Below, piece after piece: positions 10,170 through 22,900 of a DNA stretch of 64,000 nucleotides (positions are counted from its first letter, which is position 1; the number at the start of each line of letters is the position of its first letter). The stretch comes from Marthasterias glacialis. Lineage: Eukaryota; Echinodermata; Asteroidea; Forcipulatida; Asteriidae. A model generated the notes under the pieces. That model was not told where the DNA came from. It did not search any database and saw only the letters and a program-made list of their open reading frames with translations. The stretch lies in NCBI GenBank assembly GCA_911728455.2, contig OU452228.1:24352450-24416449 (forward strand), given 5' to 3'. Both the position numbers and the translations under genes were made by a program.

Positions 10170-12640
10170 GAAGACAGTTCTCTTCTGCAAGGTTACACTT
10201 TTACAATCGGGAAGAATTTTTTGACGGAATCATACATTAAATGATACCGACGCAAACAATGGAGACAAATCAAGAAAAACAAAAAAAATTACGAACCAAG
10301 TTCTCAAATGATAAAGATTCCTTTATTCAGTTTGTTTCATTACACAATGAGGACTGATGATTCACTAATTAAAAGCACGTAAACATAAATAAAATGTTGT
10401 CGGGCTGATTCATGAACATGTTGAGTGGCCTGTACAGGTAATCTATGCCATCAAAGAGAAGAACATCCCCACCCTCTTGCCCCCCCCCCAAAAAAAAAAA
10501 AATTTGATCTTAAAAATGTACAAATAAATGGTCACATACATCAAATGCCCCCAATTTTTTTCTTTGTTCCTAGTTGCTATCCCACAAAGAAAACATCTCG
10601 TTATGCTACTGGGCAGTATTTATCTAGTACTCATAAAAAATTATCCCTTGAAAATCACTCCATAAATTTGATAACTCGTGAAAATAAAATGAAACAATTA
10701 TAAATATATTAATTTGTGACATCCATCCAGGTTACCTTCAATAGATACAACAAAATCAAGTTTAATAAAATTCAGGCCAAGTTGTGCTCGATTGTTATTC
10801 TTAAGAAAAAATCTATATTTTAAAAAAGATCTATGAACGCAAAACCAAGGAAATTACTATTTCACTGAAGTCTTTAATGCATTTGAAGATGCAACAGTTT
10901 CTTGACAGCTAATAAGGGGCTATTCATTTTGGATAAATTTTGTATTTATTTTGTATTTTTCTTCTCCATTTTTGATTTTTTAATTTTACTGTCAATTTTA
11001 TACAGGTTGAAATCACAGAAGTTGAACAAATATTTCTGTCCTTTATTCATTAGGTTTCAAATATGAGAAATAAATATAGTACAGGCACCTTACATACGCC
11101 ACCATTGCAGAGGTCAAACAATGTAGACATGTATGCACACCTCTTAGTCAATGATTGGTATATCTTTGACCTCAGTGAGGGCACTGTTTAAGATTGTGAT
11201 GTCACATGCAAGGAGTGTATGAACACAAAGACTTTCACCTAGTAATAATGACAGAAAAATAAAGACAAAAGAAACCGAAATGTGAATATCAAGGCCTTTC
11301 AGCAAATTCTTCTTGTTTGTTTTTAATGATGCGTCAAGTTTAAGAAAATTATGTTGTAACTAGCGGTTGGGATTGATAGTTTGAGCTTTCACCTTTTAGG
11401 TACAGTTATCATTTGTCTTGGTAGCAAAATATTTATTCCTATCCTTTATGTTTTCAATATAACATCAGGCCTGCAATTTCCTCTTGGAGAGGGCAATGCC
11501 ATTTTATGTATCTTCACAGTGACCCAATTCACCTGATGTCACAATCACAGTAATCTTGGTTGCGCCATTTTGGGAGTCAATGTCTGCATGTGTCATACAG
11601 TGTAGTGTGTATTTTAGGCAATGCAGCGTTTACCAGGAGTGATATTTGGCCCTTGGAAAAAAGTCGGACAAGTTATTGAGTACAAGGGCTGACCTACATG
11701 TTCATATGGTGGAGGCTTTTAACACACTGTTCAGGCTATTAAATAACAATTTTGCTGATTTTTATGAGGACCATAAAATCGGAAATCAGACTTAATAGGA
11801 AGTAAAGAATAACCTGCATGATTTACATGTTTATAGAGTTGACTCCTACAATGACGAGTGTGGCAGCAGTAGCTGTGTGTGACGTTGGTGCAAGGGGTCA
11901 ATTGTGGCAAATCAAACCAAGTGTTGAGGAACAATTTTCTTGCACATGCTGGTATCTAAGATGGAAATATTCCTCATAAACTATTGGAACTGGTATCAGG
12001 TTTATAAAAAAATAACCTTTTTTTCGATTAAAATCAAACTTTGTCATCACCAATTGTTTACCATACTTTTATTTTCGTATTGAGTGCAATAAAGTCCAAC
12101 AAAAGAAATGTGATTTGCCTGTGCACAGACTGCTTTACCAGCCTACTGTGTGACCATTCGATAACATCAACTGTGGACATGAATGATAGATAACCTATGC
12201 CAGCCTGCAATATGGTAACATATGGTGAATGCATCTACACAGGTCACACATCAATCAATCAGAGAAGGAGACTTAATGCTAAAAAATTCATCCGAAGAAA
12301 AAAAAAATTAAAATGGTTCTTGCTTTTTCCTGACAATAGTCAACAAGATCTCACAATGTTTAACTTCAGAGGTTCAAAGACTGAAATGGGTTACCAGTCA
12401 AAATACCATGTAGTGTTTATTGCTTGTGACTGGTTCCCTGCAGTTTTTTGCTCAGCAGATTCATTTGCTAAGCAATGTTTTATGCTGAGCGACTCTGTGA
12501 TGTTAAACACCTGTTGGATTTACCACGGTTATCGATTAAAATGATAGAAAAATAACACATTTTGTTTCGCACGCAATACAGCTATTTGCTCTTCCTCATC
12601 TCGGATTGATATTGAATTTATTGAAATTGTTCATTTTGGA
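10170..12640. other. Convergent intergenic region (sialyltransferase / PCF11)
   Basis: AT-rich and without supported coding sequence. Contains partial foldback repeats (11525-11625, related to 31843 and 53395; 12380-12500, 'gcttaagc' family). Minus-strand AATAAA motifs that could serve PCF11 are at 12617-12622 (about 19 bases after the stop), 12068-12073 and 11432-11437; I cannot tell which is used. Confidence 0.5.
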
Positions 12641-13969
12641 TCACCTAAAGAACATGTCTCTTCTTCGCTGTGGATCTAAACGAGAGCTCCCAATGACGCT
12701 AATCTGTTGAATGTTCGCCATTACCGGTGCTGTGGTAGATGGAACCTCATCTGGGGTCTCTGTATTTGACTCCGTTGCTTTATCATCCTCCATAGAATCC
12801 GATTTACTCGTTTCTGCATCCGGCTGTGAAATGGCTGTCGACTCGGCGTCAGTGTTATTTGGTTGTTCGGTTTTCGTTTCAGAGTCTGGGGTTTCAGTTT
12901 CCAATGAAGGGTCGTCTGCTTTTTGCTCGGCCTGATTCTCAACCGGGGTGGTTTCCACCGGTAATGAGCCTGCTTTCTCAGCACTAGGGTCACTCTCTTC
13001 ACCGGTGGGCGTTGTTTGGCATGGTTCATTTACCAGGACTTCTGTAGGTTTGACCTCTGATGATGGCTCAGTTGTAGTGACTTGTGTTTCTGTGGATGGT
13101 TGTGTTTCTGTGGATGGTTGAGTTTCAACGGATTCCTCTTTGACTATTGCCAGTTGAGGGGATGGTGCAACAGATAGTGTTAAACCTGGAATTGATACTG
13201 ATGGTGATTGCTCAGAGACTGGGGTGGGGTCTGGCTGACCGTCAGCCGCAACCTCTGCAGCAGTTTCAGTATGCAACTCTACATCGTCAACTGGTTCCTG
13301 CTTAATCATAATCTCTTCAGCAGAAGACACAGTCTCGGAGGAATCCATTTTATCCTCCGTCTTGACTTCAAGTTTGATGGATTGTTGCTCAGTAACCTCC
13401 ATCCTTTCTTCAGTTGATGAAGCAGGTTTAGCCACGCTGGATTCTACCTCCATCTTAACTTGTGGATCAACACATGGCTCTGTTTTGATGTTGGAGTCAA
13501 CATCGGCACTTTCTGAATCCATCTCCATTGGTTCATCTACTTCCTCTTTCACTACAGTTGACGATTTGGTATCAACACTGTTACCCATCAGCGCATCAAC
13601 ATTGCTTGGTGTATCAACTACTGATCCCAGAGTGTCTTTTGGGGGATCAACTTGTTGATCGGTGGACAGAGGTTGTGTGGATGACTCCATCTTTAGTTGT
13701 GCTTTGTCATCATTCAGTTGATCAGCTGTTGTTGATAAACTTACTTCAGTTTTAACCTCGCTCTGCTGATCTACCGATTGATTTTCTGACTTCACGGAAA
13801 CAGTTGACGCTGTGTTGCCTTCGACGGGATCCACAGATTTATCAGCCATCGGTGCCTGCTGAGTTGTTGATGTACTTTGTTGAGAAAAAGCTGCGAAGGG
13901 ACTTATTGTAGGGTCAAACGAAGCCCCTAACCCTTCCTCCCCCGGGGTAGGTGTTTCTAGAAGTGAGGA
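12641..13969 (-). CDS. PCF11: PCF11 exon 17: acidic C-terminal tail with ten SUMO-consensus motifs
   Basis: Residues 2015-2456, rich in Ser, Thr, Glu, Asp and Pro and apparently disordered. Psi-K-x-E motifs (VKSE, VKTE, LKME, VKEE, IKTE, VKME, IKLE, VKTE, IKQE, VKEE) place lysines at 2074, 2087, 2107, 2155, 2176, 2186, 2213, 2217, 2237 and 2291. Several are followed by acidic residues or by P. The acceptor at 13970 (accaacag) and phase 0 match exon 16, so this is joined to PCF11 and is not a separate gene. A 21-bp tandem repeat codes TQPSTETQPSTETQ. The protein ends DPQRRRDMFFR at the TGA at 12643-12641. Confidence 0.85.
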   Translation of the reverse strand, partial: SSLLETPTPGEEGLGASFDPTISPFAAFSQQSTSTTQQAPMADKSVDPVEGNTASTVSVKSENQSVDQQSEVKTEVSLSTTADQLNDDKAQLKMESSTQPLSTDQQVDPPKDTLGSVVDTPSNVDALMGNSVDTKSSTVVKEEVDEPMEMDSESADVDSNIKTEPCVDPQVKMEVESSVAKPASSTEERMEVTEQQSIKLEVKTEDKMDSSETVSSAEEIMIKQEPVDDVELHTETAAEVAADGQPDPTPVSEQSPSVSIPGLTLSVAPSPQLAIVKEESVETQPSTETQPSTETQVTTTEPSSEVKPTEVLVNEPCQTTPTGEESDPSAEKAGSLPVETTPVENQAEQKADDPSLETETPDSETKTEQPNNTDAESTAISQPDAETSKSDSMEDDKATESNTETPDEVPSTTAPVMANIQQISVIGSSRLDPQRRRDMFFR

Positions 13970-16900
13970 CTGTTGGTACACAGAAACAAGACAAATATGT
14001 TAGAATTAAATAATGCAAATCAACTTCAATCCAGAAAAAACTTCAACCTAAACGAACCTTTAAATCTCAATGCTTTATAGATACCTAAAGGAAAAGCAAT
14101 AAAAACACACGCTTGTAAACAACCACAATCAATATTCAAGCTTCCATGTAAAATAAAACTGATACAACTATGAAGCCATGACTTAAATACAATTGTATAC
14201 AACATGTGACCTGTGACATCACATGTTTGCAAAAAATCCACAGAGCCTGGACTTCCTGCAGGCACGATTTGTACACAAAACATTACATCTATAATTTTAT
14301 ATTTTATTGAGATTGCATTGTCTGATTTGAAGAAAGGGGGCACATCTCAAAACTTGTTACTTTTATGACTCTTGAGTTTCTGTGGAAATTATGACGCAAA
14401 ACGTAAAATTTCCCATCGACCAGTGCAGTATCTCGCCTGCCAGAAAGGCCCTGGAATGTACAAGGTCACTCTTTTGGTAAGCAGAGGTTACATGGTCTAT
14501 ATGTAGGATTTGAGGCTTTGCATGGTGGAGTACACCATACAATCAAAGCCTTAAATAGAGGTGTTGGCTCTGGAGAGAGTTGGTTGGCTACTAAACAAAT
14601 AAAACATGGTTTGAGAGTGGACAGATGATACTTGGTCCCTGAGGTATTGGAAGTTGACAAACAAGCTTATACCGAGGGGAGCTAATATCATCCGTCAAAC
14701 TGAAATTAACCATGTTGTATTAGTTTTACTATACCTCAGTTGCATCTTTATTGTTTACAAAATTCTCTAGTTCGGCATCATTGACTCTGGAAAATGTGTA
14801 TCTTTTCGCATGTACATGTGTGGCTCGAGCAATTTTCATGCCCGTATACTAAACCTGTAGGACAGTTCAACAATTGCTTTGTAAAGCATACGTAGTAGAC
14901 TGTGTTGCATGTGCGTCCCATGTAACAGTCTACTATGCATGTGCTATATGAAGCAATCATGGAACTGTTTATGTGTATTTACCATGTGTGTGAATACTAG
15001 CGTAAAAAAAGCATGGTGAATGGACCAGTGAGAATTCAGCTCTCGATCATGAATATGTATGAGGTATAGTAATACAGTTTAAACAATATTATTAATTGAT
15101 TTACTCCACCAGCCAATGCCATCTCAAGAGGGGTACCTTTAAGCAAATAATGTGTCTGAAATTAATTGAATCCAACATAAATGGTGTACACTTTATCCAT
15201 TCTCTGCACATATCTCTACCAAGACAGAGCAAGCTTATTACATGATCAAGTACTTGAGAGTACAATAAAGCTTAAACTCTATCAAATTCAGAAATATCCA
15301 AAAACAGGACTGTTTATTTACAACAACAAAAGCTCTTAACAAATGACATAGATATATGTATATATAAATAGAATGACAACAATGTCAGAATTATCATTAC
15401 ATGAAATGCCATTCAACTGCAGAATATTCCAACTGCAGTTTTTGAAAAAAAAACTTGACACAAAGAACAAAACAAAAACAAAGCAGAAACACAGAACACC
15501 GACGGCCGTAACTTAAAAAACTTCCCAATACCCATGAAGTCTAAGGAGGTCATAGAGATTGTGTTCATGACATTTTTATAAATCAAACGACAGCTACTGT
15601 TTACTCACATCTTTGGCATCTTCGAAACAGGAGGGATGGTATGTCTATAAATTTCAAATAAATTAAAACATAAAAAACAGTTACACATGTGTTACATTTC
15701 AAAGGCTTCATACAATTTGTCCATAACCATTGGATCCCAATGTCATGGCTCAGCTGACAGCGGCATTCCATGGATACCGCCACCATTCTCTAGCAACATA
15801 GCGTGAAGTACGCTTGCGCACAACCCAAAATTCCTTTCTAACCGGTAAAATATTCATATATTAAACGCCATTTTGTTCTGCTACGTATGCACTGATTTTT
15901 GCTCACTGTGAAGCAGAGCAATAAAATTTGGTCCCGGACACAATATGTGCATCTTGTCTTTGACACTTCCGTGCATGAATGTTCGGAAGCAATGAGTCAA
16001 TAATGAAAGGATTTCCAATGTTTATCCAGATACAACGTAAAAAAAAAATAATCTCTTGCAACAGAACCATCTTTGAACAGAAGACCTTCTGAAGACATTT
16101 TGGACTGTACTTACTCTGGAGTTGAACCTGACGGCATCTCTGAGTTTCCAAACCTCTTCATCCTCATCAAAGAATTGCTCAAACGGCTCATGACACAAAG
16201 AACACATCTAAGAGAAAGAAGCACACAATATATAAAAGAATTGCATTTGAAATGTTGATCGTTTTGAAGAACATGTAGAACAGAAATTTATTGGTTTGTC
16301 ATTCCACTAAAAAAAAAAAGGAAAAAAAACAAAAAACTCAACAACAAAAAAGTCATTTTAAACAACACAAGTTGACTCACAGTGGGGAAAAAAGAAATCA
16401 AATTCACAAAGATTTGTTAAATTTCAAACACATGCACATAAAATATATATAGAATACATACAAATTTCACCACAAGCATGATCAAAATATTGTTAAACAG
16501 AAGTGTTGATTCATGGGCGAAAATACAATGACACAAAACAATAAAATTGAGTCCATAATAAAATCAGTATGAAAAGCTACAACTTAATAAGTCAATAAAA
16601 CTGTACATTTTCTTTGTGATACCATAGACATGAATATATGAATATATAAATATATGAATATATAAATATATGAATAATATAAATATATGTACACACACAA
16701 AAATGTATTATTATCCCCAAATAATAATTAAATAAGCACCAGCCAAATCTAGACACAATGCACGATGCCTTCAGGGTTACAACCAGTGCAGCTAGAGTGA
16801 GGCACATTCAATGGTAATAAAGACAGAGCACAAGATGCTGAAGGGTCTTTCCCTACTCTACTGTTTGCATTACCTCATCGCCAGGGAGGTTTCCATCAAT

Positions 16901-19900
16901 AGCCACACAGAGGACACCATCTTTATCAGCTTTGGACTCCGCTGTCATCTCCTCAAAGAAACTACTCCTCTCTGCAGAAATATCAAAACGAGAACTCCTT
17001 ATTAAAAAAATCAGCAGAATCATGTGATACTTAAATCTTTGTTGAATGGAAAGTGGGTATACAATCTGAGTAGCACTTCCTGACTGAGCGATCTAGTGCA
17101 TCAAACTCAAGCTCTGGTGGACAAGTCATTGGAGTGTGGGTTCGAATCCCGATCATGATACATTTGTCCGTGAGTAAGACACTTTACTTTAATTGCTTCT
17201 CATCACCCAGGAGTAAATTGGTACGTAACAGGGAAGAGATTGTTGTTGTGAATGACTAGCAACATGTGTGCACATTTGGCTGCCGGTGCTGCATACTCCT
17301 AAGAAGTTGAGATGGTTTCAGGAATGGTTAGGTCCTGATGAACAGGGATAACAATAGTGTAAGGCACTTTGAGAGGCCTACTTGGCTTGAAACGGGGTAT
17401 AATATATACATATTACTCTTATCATATTAAGTAAGGTAGCAGTTCAACTCCTTAGGAATATGCAGCACCAGCAGCCATTTGAATGCACATGTTGTTAATT
17501 ATTGACAACAACATTCTCTATTCTCCCATTTACTCATTGGTGATGAGAAGCAATTCTAGTTAAGTGTCTGGCTTGAACACTGATGTCTCATGATCGGGAA
17601 ACTACATTGGAAAGGTTTTATTATTGTGTTAATTTATCTGTCTGTAACGCTACAATCTTTCCTAAGATTGTCAGCCTGGGCAAATTTTCACAGAGCTGTT
17701 TAGGCACAAGAAAAATTTGCTTTAATACCAGAAAAAGGTTACCAGCCAAAATACTTTGTTGTTCATCCTGTTTCTGTAAAATTGTTCTCCTGTCCTTTTA
17801 TTTATTTCTTAGCTTTGAAACTTTTTAGTTCGGTATCAAGGATTTTTCCACATAAACTTGTCGTTTCTTAGTTTTTCAAATAAGATTTTTTTAAAAGTGG
17901 GAAATAAAACTGAGGAAAACTCTGCATACCTTCATCCATTTCATTGATTTCTTCAAAATCCAACCACTGATCAACTTCGTAGAACCACTTCCTAGACTGA
18001 ACTGCCTTCACACCATCCTTCTCACGACGGTTCTGTCGGAAGTGCCAGTCCAAATGCTTCCGATATCTAAAGAGATAGTCCACAAAAAACATCACTACAA
18101 ATACAAACTTCTTCAAATAACCGCCGTCTTTTGACCCTCTTTGTGAAGATGCATGATTAACATAAATAATAAATATAAAAATAAGATGATGTGATATTGA
18201 GTTAGACAACAGGGGTCGATTTCACAAAGCACTAAGATTCATCTTAAGATGAGCTGTCAGTATTACCATAGTAATTTGTATTATGACATCACATTTTGCT
18301 AAGCAATTAAGATTGATTTGCAGTTAAGATCAATCTTAGCTCTTTGTAAAATCGACCCCAGGGCTTTTTTCACAAAGAGCTAAGATTTATCTTAAGATGT
18401 GTTTCAATTATTGAAGCAAAGTGTGACGTCACAATACAAATCACTATGGCACGGTGCAGCCATCTTGTTTTTATTCCATTCAATCCAATATAACCAAACC
18501 GAGGCTGGAAGGGAAAATAGTCTGGTCTCCTTTTCATAAATTGAGAATAAGGACTACCAGTGTCAGTGTGTATACAGGGAATCTGACAAAGATTATAAAC
18601 TAGAACTGTGTAGACAATGTGAGAAGGCTGATATAATTACCTGTCCATTTCATCTACAACGAAGCGCATACCACAAGATGAGCATTGAGTCCCGGTGTAG
18701 ATTCTATTAATCACACCCTCATAGCGACTGGAAGGGAAGAAGCATAAGATAGCATTTCATAATTGTACAGTTTATTGAAATTGTTTCTTCTCATTCCATT
18801 TATCAAGTCATGTTTGCTTTGGTCATCTCTACAATACTATTCCAAAAGTATATAAAACACTGATGGGCATACTTTAGTAAATCAAACTTTTACAACTTAC
18901 CAAACTTTAAAATCCTGCTCTTAGAAAAAACAACAGACACATTTCAACTTTCGCATAATTACCAGGGAACAGTAAGGCACTATTTCAAACATTTATCTTG
19001 GGATAGTGAAGTGATTCTTTTTGCTTGCACTGCAGTTGAATACCTCCAAGTTACCTGTAAAAACTGCTTCATATAACAAGGTGCCACAGACACATCGCAG
19101 GAATCTTAATGGCCGAAACTTTTATTTGACAACAGGATTTTAGCAGATTGGCATTTTGTCAGCCTTTTGGGCATGCGTTCCAAGTTCTGATTGGGCAATG
19201 CGTTACGGGGCGGAGCTTAATGATATAAGAAATGTGAGTGGCATGTTGTGGCCAAGTGGTCAAGCGTACTTGACTCAAGCTCTGGTGTTTCTGATCAACA
19301 GAGTGTGGATTCGAGTCTTGGGCCTAATTTCATTAAGCTGCTTAAGCCAAACATTAAGCTAAGCACAAAACAATTTCGCTTACCAATAAAAGGTCAGCCA
19401 AAATACTAGTTTCATACATAACAATTTGTGACTGGTTTCCTGTGAATTGTAATGTTGCTTAGCTGAAAACTGTTCATCAACAATGTCTGCTTAAGCAGCT
19501 CTATGAAATTGGACCCAGAGGTGGATTTCACAAAGCACTAGGACTAGTCTTATCTCGTGTTAGGATGAGTAACTAGTGCTAACTTACATGACTTGTCATA
19601 AGTTAGGACTAGTCCTAAGTTGGGACTAGTTTTGTGAAATTCACCACTGGTCTTGAAGCCTGTGGTCTTAAGCAAGACACTTAGCCATTATTGCTTCAGC
19701 CTTCGGATGGGACTTAAAGCTGTAGGTCCGGTGTGTTGTGTAATGCACAGAAAAAGAACCCAGTTAAACTTAGAAGGGGTTTGCCTCTGTGTTTCTGGCA
19801 GTGGCTGCTGAATGCCCAGCAGCGCCTTGTAAAACCTTATAAAGTGCTACATAAATGGGTCTCCAGAACTTCAAAAACCTGTCTTAAAAAATAATAATAA

Positions 19901-22900
19901 GCGCTTTGAGACGCCCCTAGATAAATCGCTATATAAAAAAAAACTAGTTAGTTATCTCACCATTTGAGTTCCTCTGGGTACAGTCCAAGTTCAGGCACCA
20001 TGAGATCTTCATCTAGGTCTGACTGGGCTGCAATAGCATCAAATCCCTCTTGAGGAGCAGCAGGGGGTGGCGTTCCAGTGCCCTGAAAAGTAGTTTATTT
20101 CAAATGTCAGTAAACATTCATAAGATGTACAGACACTCTTAAATTTGACACATTTTTTTCTGTTCAGGTTGTTAAAGTTGCATGGACTGATTTTCCCTAA
20201 ATTCTCTTAACAAATATTTACAGATGACACTGTTTCAAAACAAAAAACATACAAAAACAATTTCACGAATGCCATGAACAATGCACAAAATACATGTAAA
20301 GTTCAAATGGTTTGTATTATGACAAAAATAACAAACTATATGTGAAGAACTTGTTTTGTTGCTGGCTTTTTGATAGTACTGAAGTACAGTTGATGAACCT
20401 TTTCTTAAAAGTTAGCTCTGTTTGTTTAAATGTAGGGAAAGAAAACAATTAAAAGTTTCTGCAAAAGTTACCACATTTTTTTATATTATTGAAAACATTT
20501 TATGAAATTTTTCTTAAAAAGTAGCTCTGTTATTTAAATGTAGGGAAACAAAGTGATTAAATGTTTCCACAAAAGTGACCACATTCCTTTGATAGTATTG
20601 AGTAGGTTTTAAGAAATTTTTTCTTAAAAAGTAGCTCTGTTGATTTAAACTTAAAAAAAGAAAACGATTAAATGTTTCTGCAAAAATTACCATCAAACTT
20701 ACTGCTGTCATGGGCGAGTCACTCCTGGCGGGTGGAAGAATTCCTGTAGCAACTAACTTAGCAAGTAGAGAGCTAACATCCAGCTGACCTCCTTGCTGCT
20801 GAGGTGGGGTGGCTGTTCAAGACATAGAATAGTTTGGGTGTTTATTGGAAAATATAATCATGAATTAATTGTCTTAACCAGTTAAACGGTTCGTAATCTT
20901 AAATAAACCATTCGTTATCTGAAATTGGCGATTCTTTGCATCAAGTTGCATGAGGTTTTATTATTCCTTGGAAACATGTCCAAAAATGAAAAAAAAAAAA
21001 AAATGTTTGAGAATTTGTTCCTGATGTTCTTGCAGAAACATAAACAAAAAACATCTCTTGCCAATAAACCCTTTCCCCAAAACCTTGATCCCATATTTTA
21101 ATGACAGTGCTAACAGCTATTTTTAAGACTTGTTTCGTGAATATTAAAAGATTAAAGTTACAAGCACCCCCCCACCCCCTGTAAGGAAACTGGAACTTAC
21201 CACGAGAGCTGTCTGCATGCAAGAGGCGAGGTGCTCCTGCCACGGCAGGGTTTGGCAAGCCAGGGATAATCATCTGACCAGGTTGAGGAATGCTATGAAC
21301 GACTGGCGGGCCAAGGAGCTGCTGCCCTGGATTTCCGCTGGTAACCACTTGGCCGAGACTTACTGGAATATTAAGACCCTGAAGTCCCGGCAGTAGTACT
21401 GAAGCCTGCTGCTGTTGCTGTTGCAGTAAATGTGGCTGCTGTCCAATTCCACTGAAGTCAGCCCTTGGTACGTTCATGGGGACACTTGTTCTTGGAAACA
21501 TGTTTGGTTGCAAATGGCCAGCTGCGTCGAGACCAGGTGCGCCTTGGGGCATTGGAAGTCTGACGAGTTGGGGTACTCCTGGTGGTACAGCCATGTGTTG
21601 CGGAAGTGAGCCTGGAGCCTGAGATACATGCACTGGAGGTCCATCAATGTGTTGCGGATCCATCGGAGGTTGTGTTGGTTGAGGAGGTAACAATTGCACT
21701 GGAAGTCTAAACAAATGTAATCCAACATCTTGTTAATACAAAAAATAATTAACTTTCTCAATTGCAATGTTATTTGTTGGAAGAGACCCACAAATCGTAA
21801 GCGTTTTGTTGACTTTTTTACTTTGACATTGTTATGAGCACTTTTCTGACAGTATATTTATATGTATATTCTCTTTCCTGTAAATCTTTGAGAAGCAGTA
21901 TAGCATGTTATTCCACTAACTGGTACCCCAAGGTTAAATAAGCAGTCAATTTAAACATTTTGTTTTGACCAGATACATTTTTTTCAAAGAGAAAACACAA
22001 CACTTGAAAACAGTTCTTACTCTTGATTTGGTGGTTGACGTTCATCCCTGTCACGTATTCCTTCAAGGTTTCTAGCATCCTCTAGTTGACCAGCTACAAA
22101 CATATCTCTTGGAGGCATATCTCGTCCAGGCAGTTCATCAATTAATGACCTTATTCTTGGCTTTTTTTGGGGTCCATGGAATCTGTCTTCTCTTGAGTCA
22201 AATGGAGGTCCCTGTCTCGGGTCCCAATGCTCCCCTGGGTATCTTGGAAGGTTACTTCTGGGTAAATGCCTAGGATCACCTTCTCTGAATTGTTCATCTC
22301 TTGGTGGGCTTCTCCTAAATGAACCCTCTCTTGGTGGTCCCTCTCTGAAGAGGTCTTCTCTAATCAAACCTTCCCTTGGAGGACCATCCCTAAACTGAAT
22401 TTCTCTTAAGTGTCCCTCTGGATGTAGCATTTCTCTGAAAGGACCATTTCTTGGTGCTCCTTCTCCAAATGGTCCATCTCTTGGTGGGGGACCGTCTCTT
22501 GGTGGAGGACCGTTTCTAAAGCCTCTTCCTCTTGGATGACCTTCTCTAAAATGGTCCTCATGATGTGGACCATCCCAATAGGGATCCTCTCTGAATCGAC
22601 CGTCTCTATGTGGACCATCTCTAAAAGGGCCTTCTGATCCCGGGCCAGTTCTCATTAGCCCCTCTCTTGACTGTCCTGTTGAACCGTCTCTGAAATGACC
22701 GTCTCGATCTCTAGGATCATCTCTGAATGAAGCATTTCTTGGAGGACCATCTCTGAAAGGACCTTCTCTTGGTGGACCATCTCTAAAGGAGCCTTCTCTA
22801 GGGCCATCCCTGAAGGGTCCATCTCTAAAAAGTCCATCTCTAAGAGGTCCATCTCTAAGAGGGCCATCTCTAAGAGGACCATCTCTAAGAGGACCATCTC

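Noticed and set aside
12711-13755. Plus-strand and frame-shifted open frames over PCF11 exon 17
   Set aside because: They are antisense or off-frame shadows of the real acidic tail; no domain is recognisable and the minus-strand frame has splice sites and phase matching the rest of PCF11.
12641-13969. Exon 17 as a separate gene next to PCF11
   Set aside because: It has no start codon of its own in good context (the apparent MYQQ start includes the acceptor), and the acceptor and phase join it to zinc finger 2.
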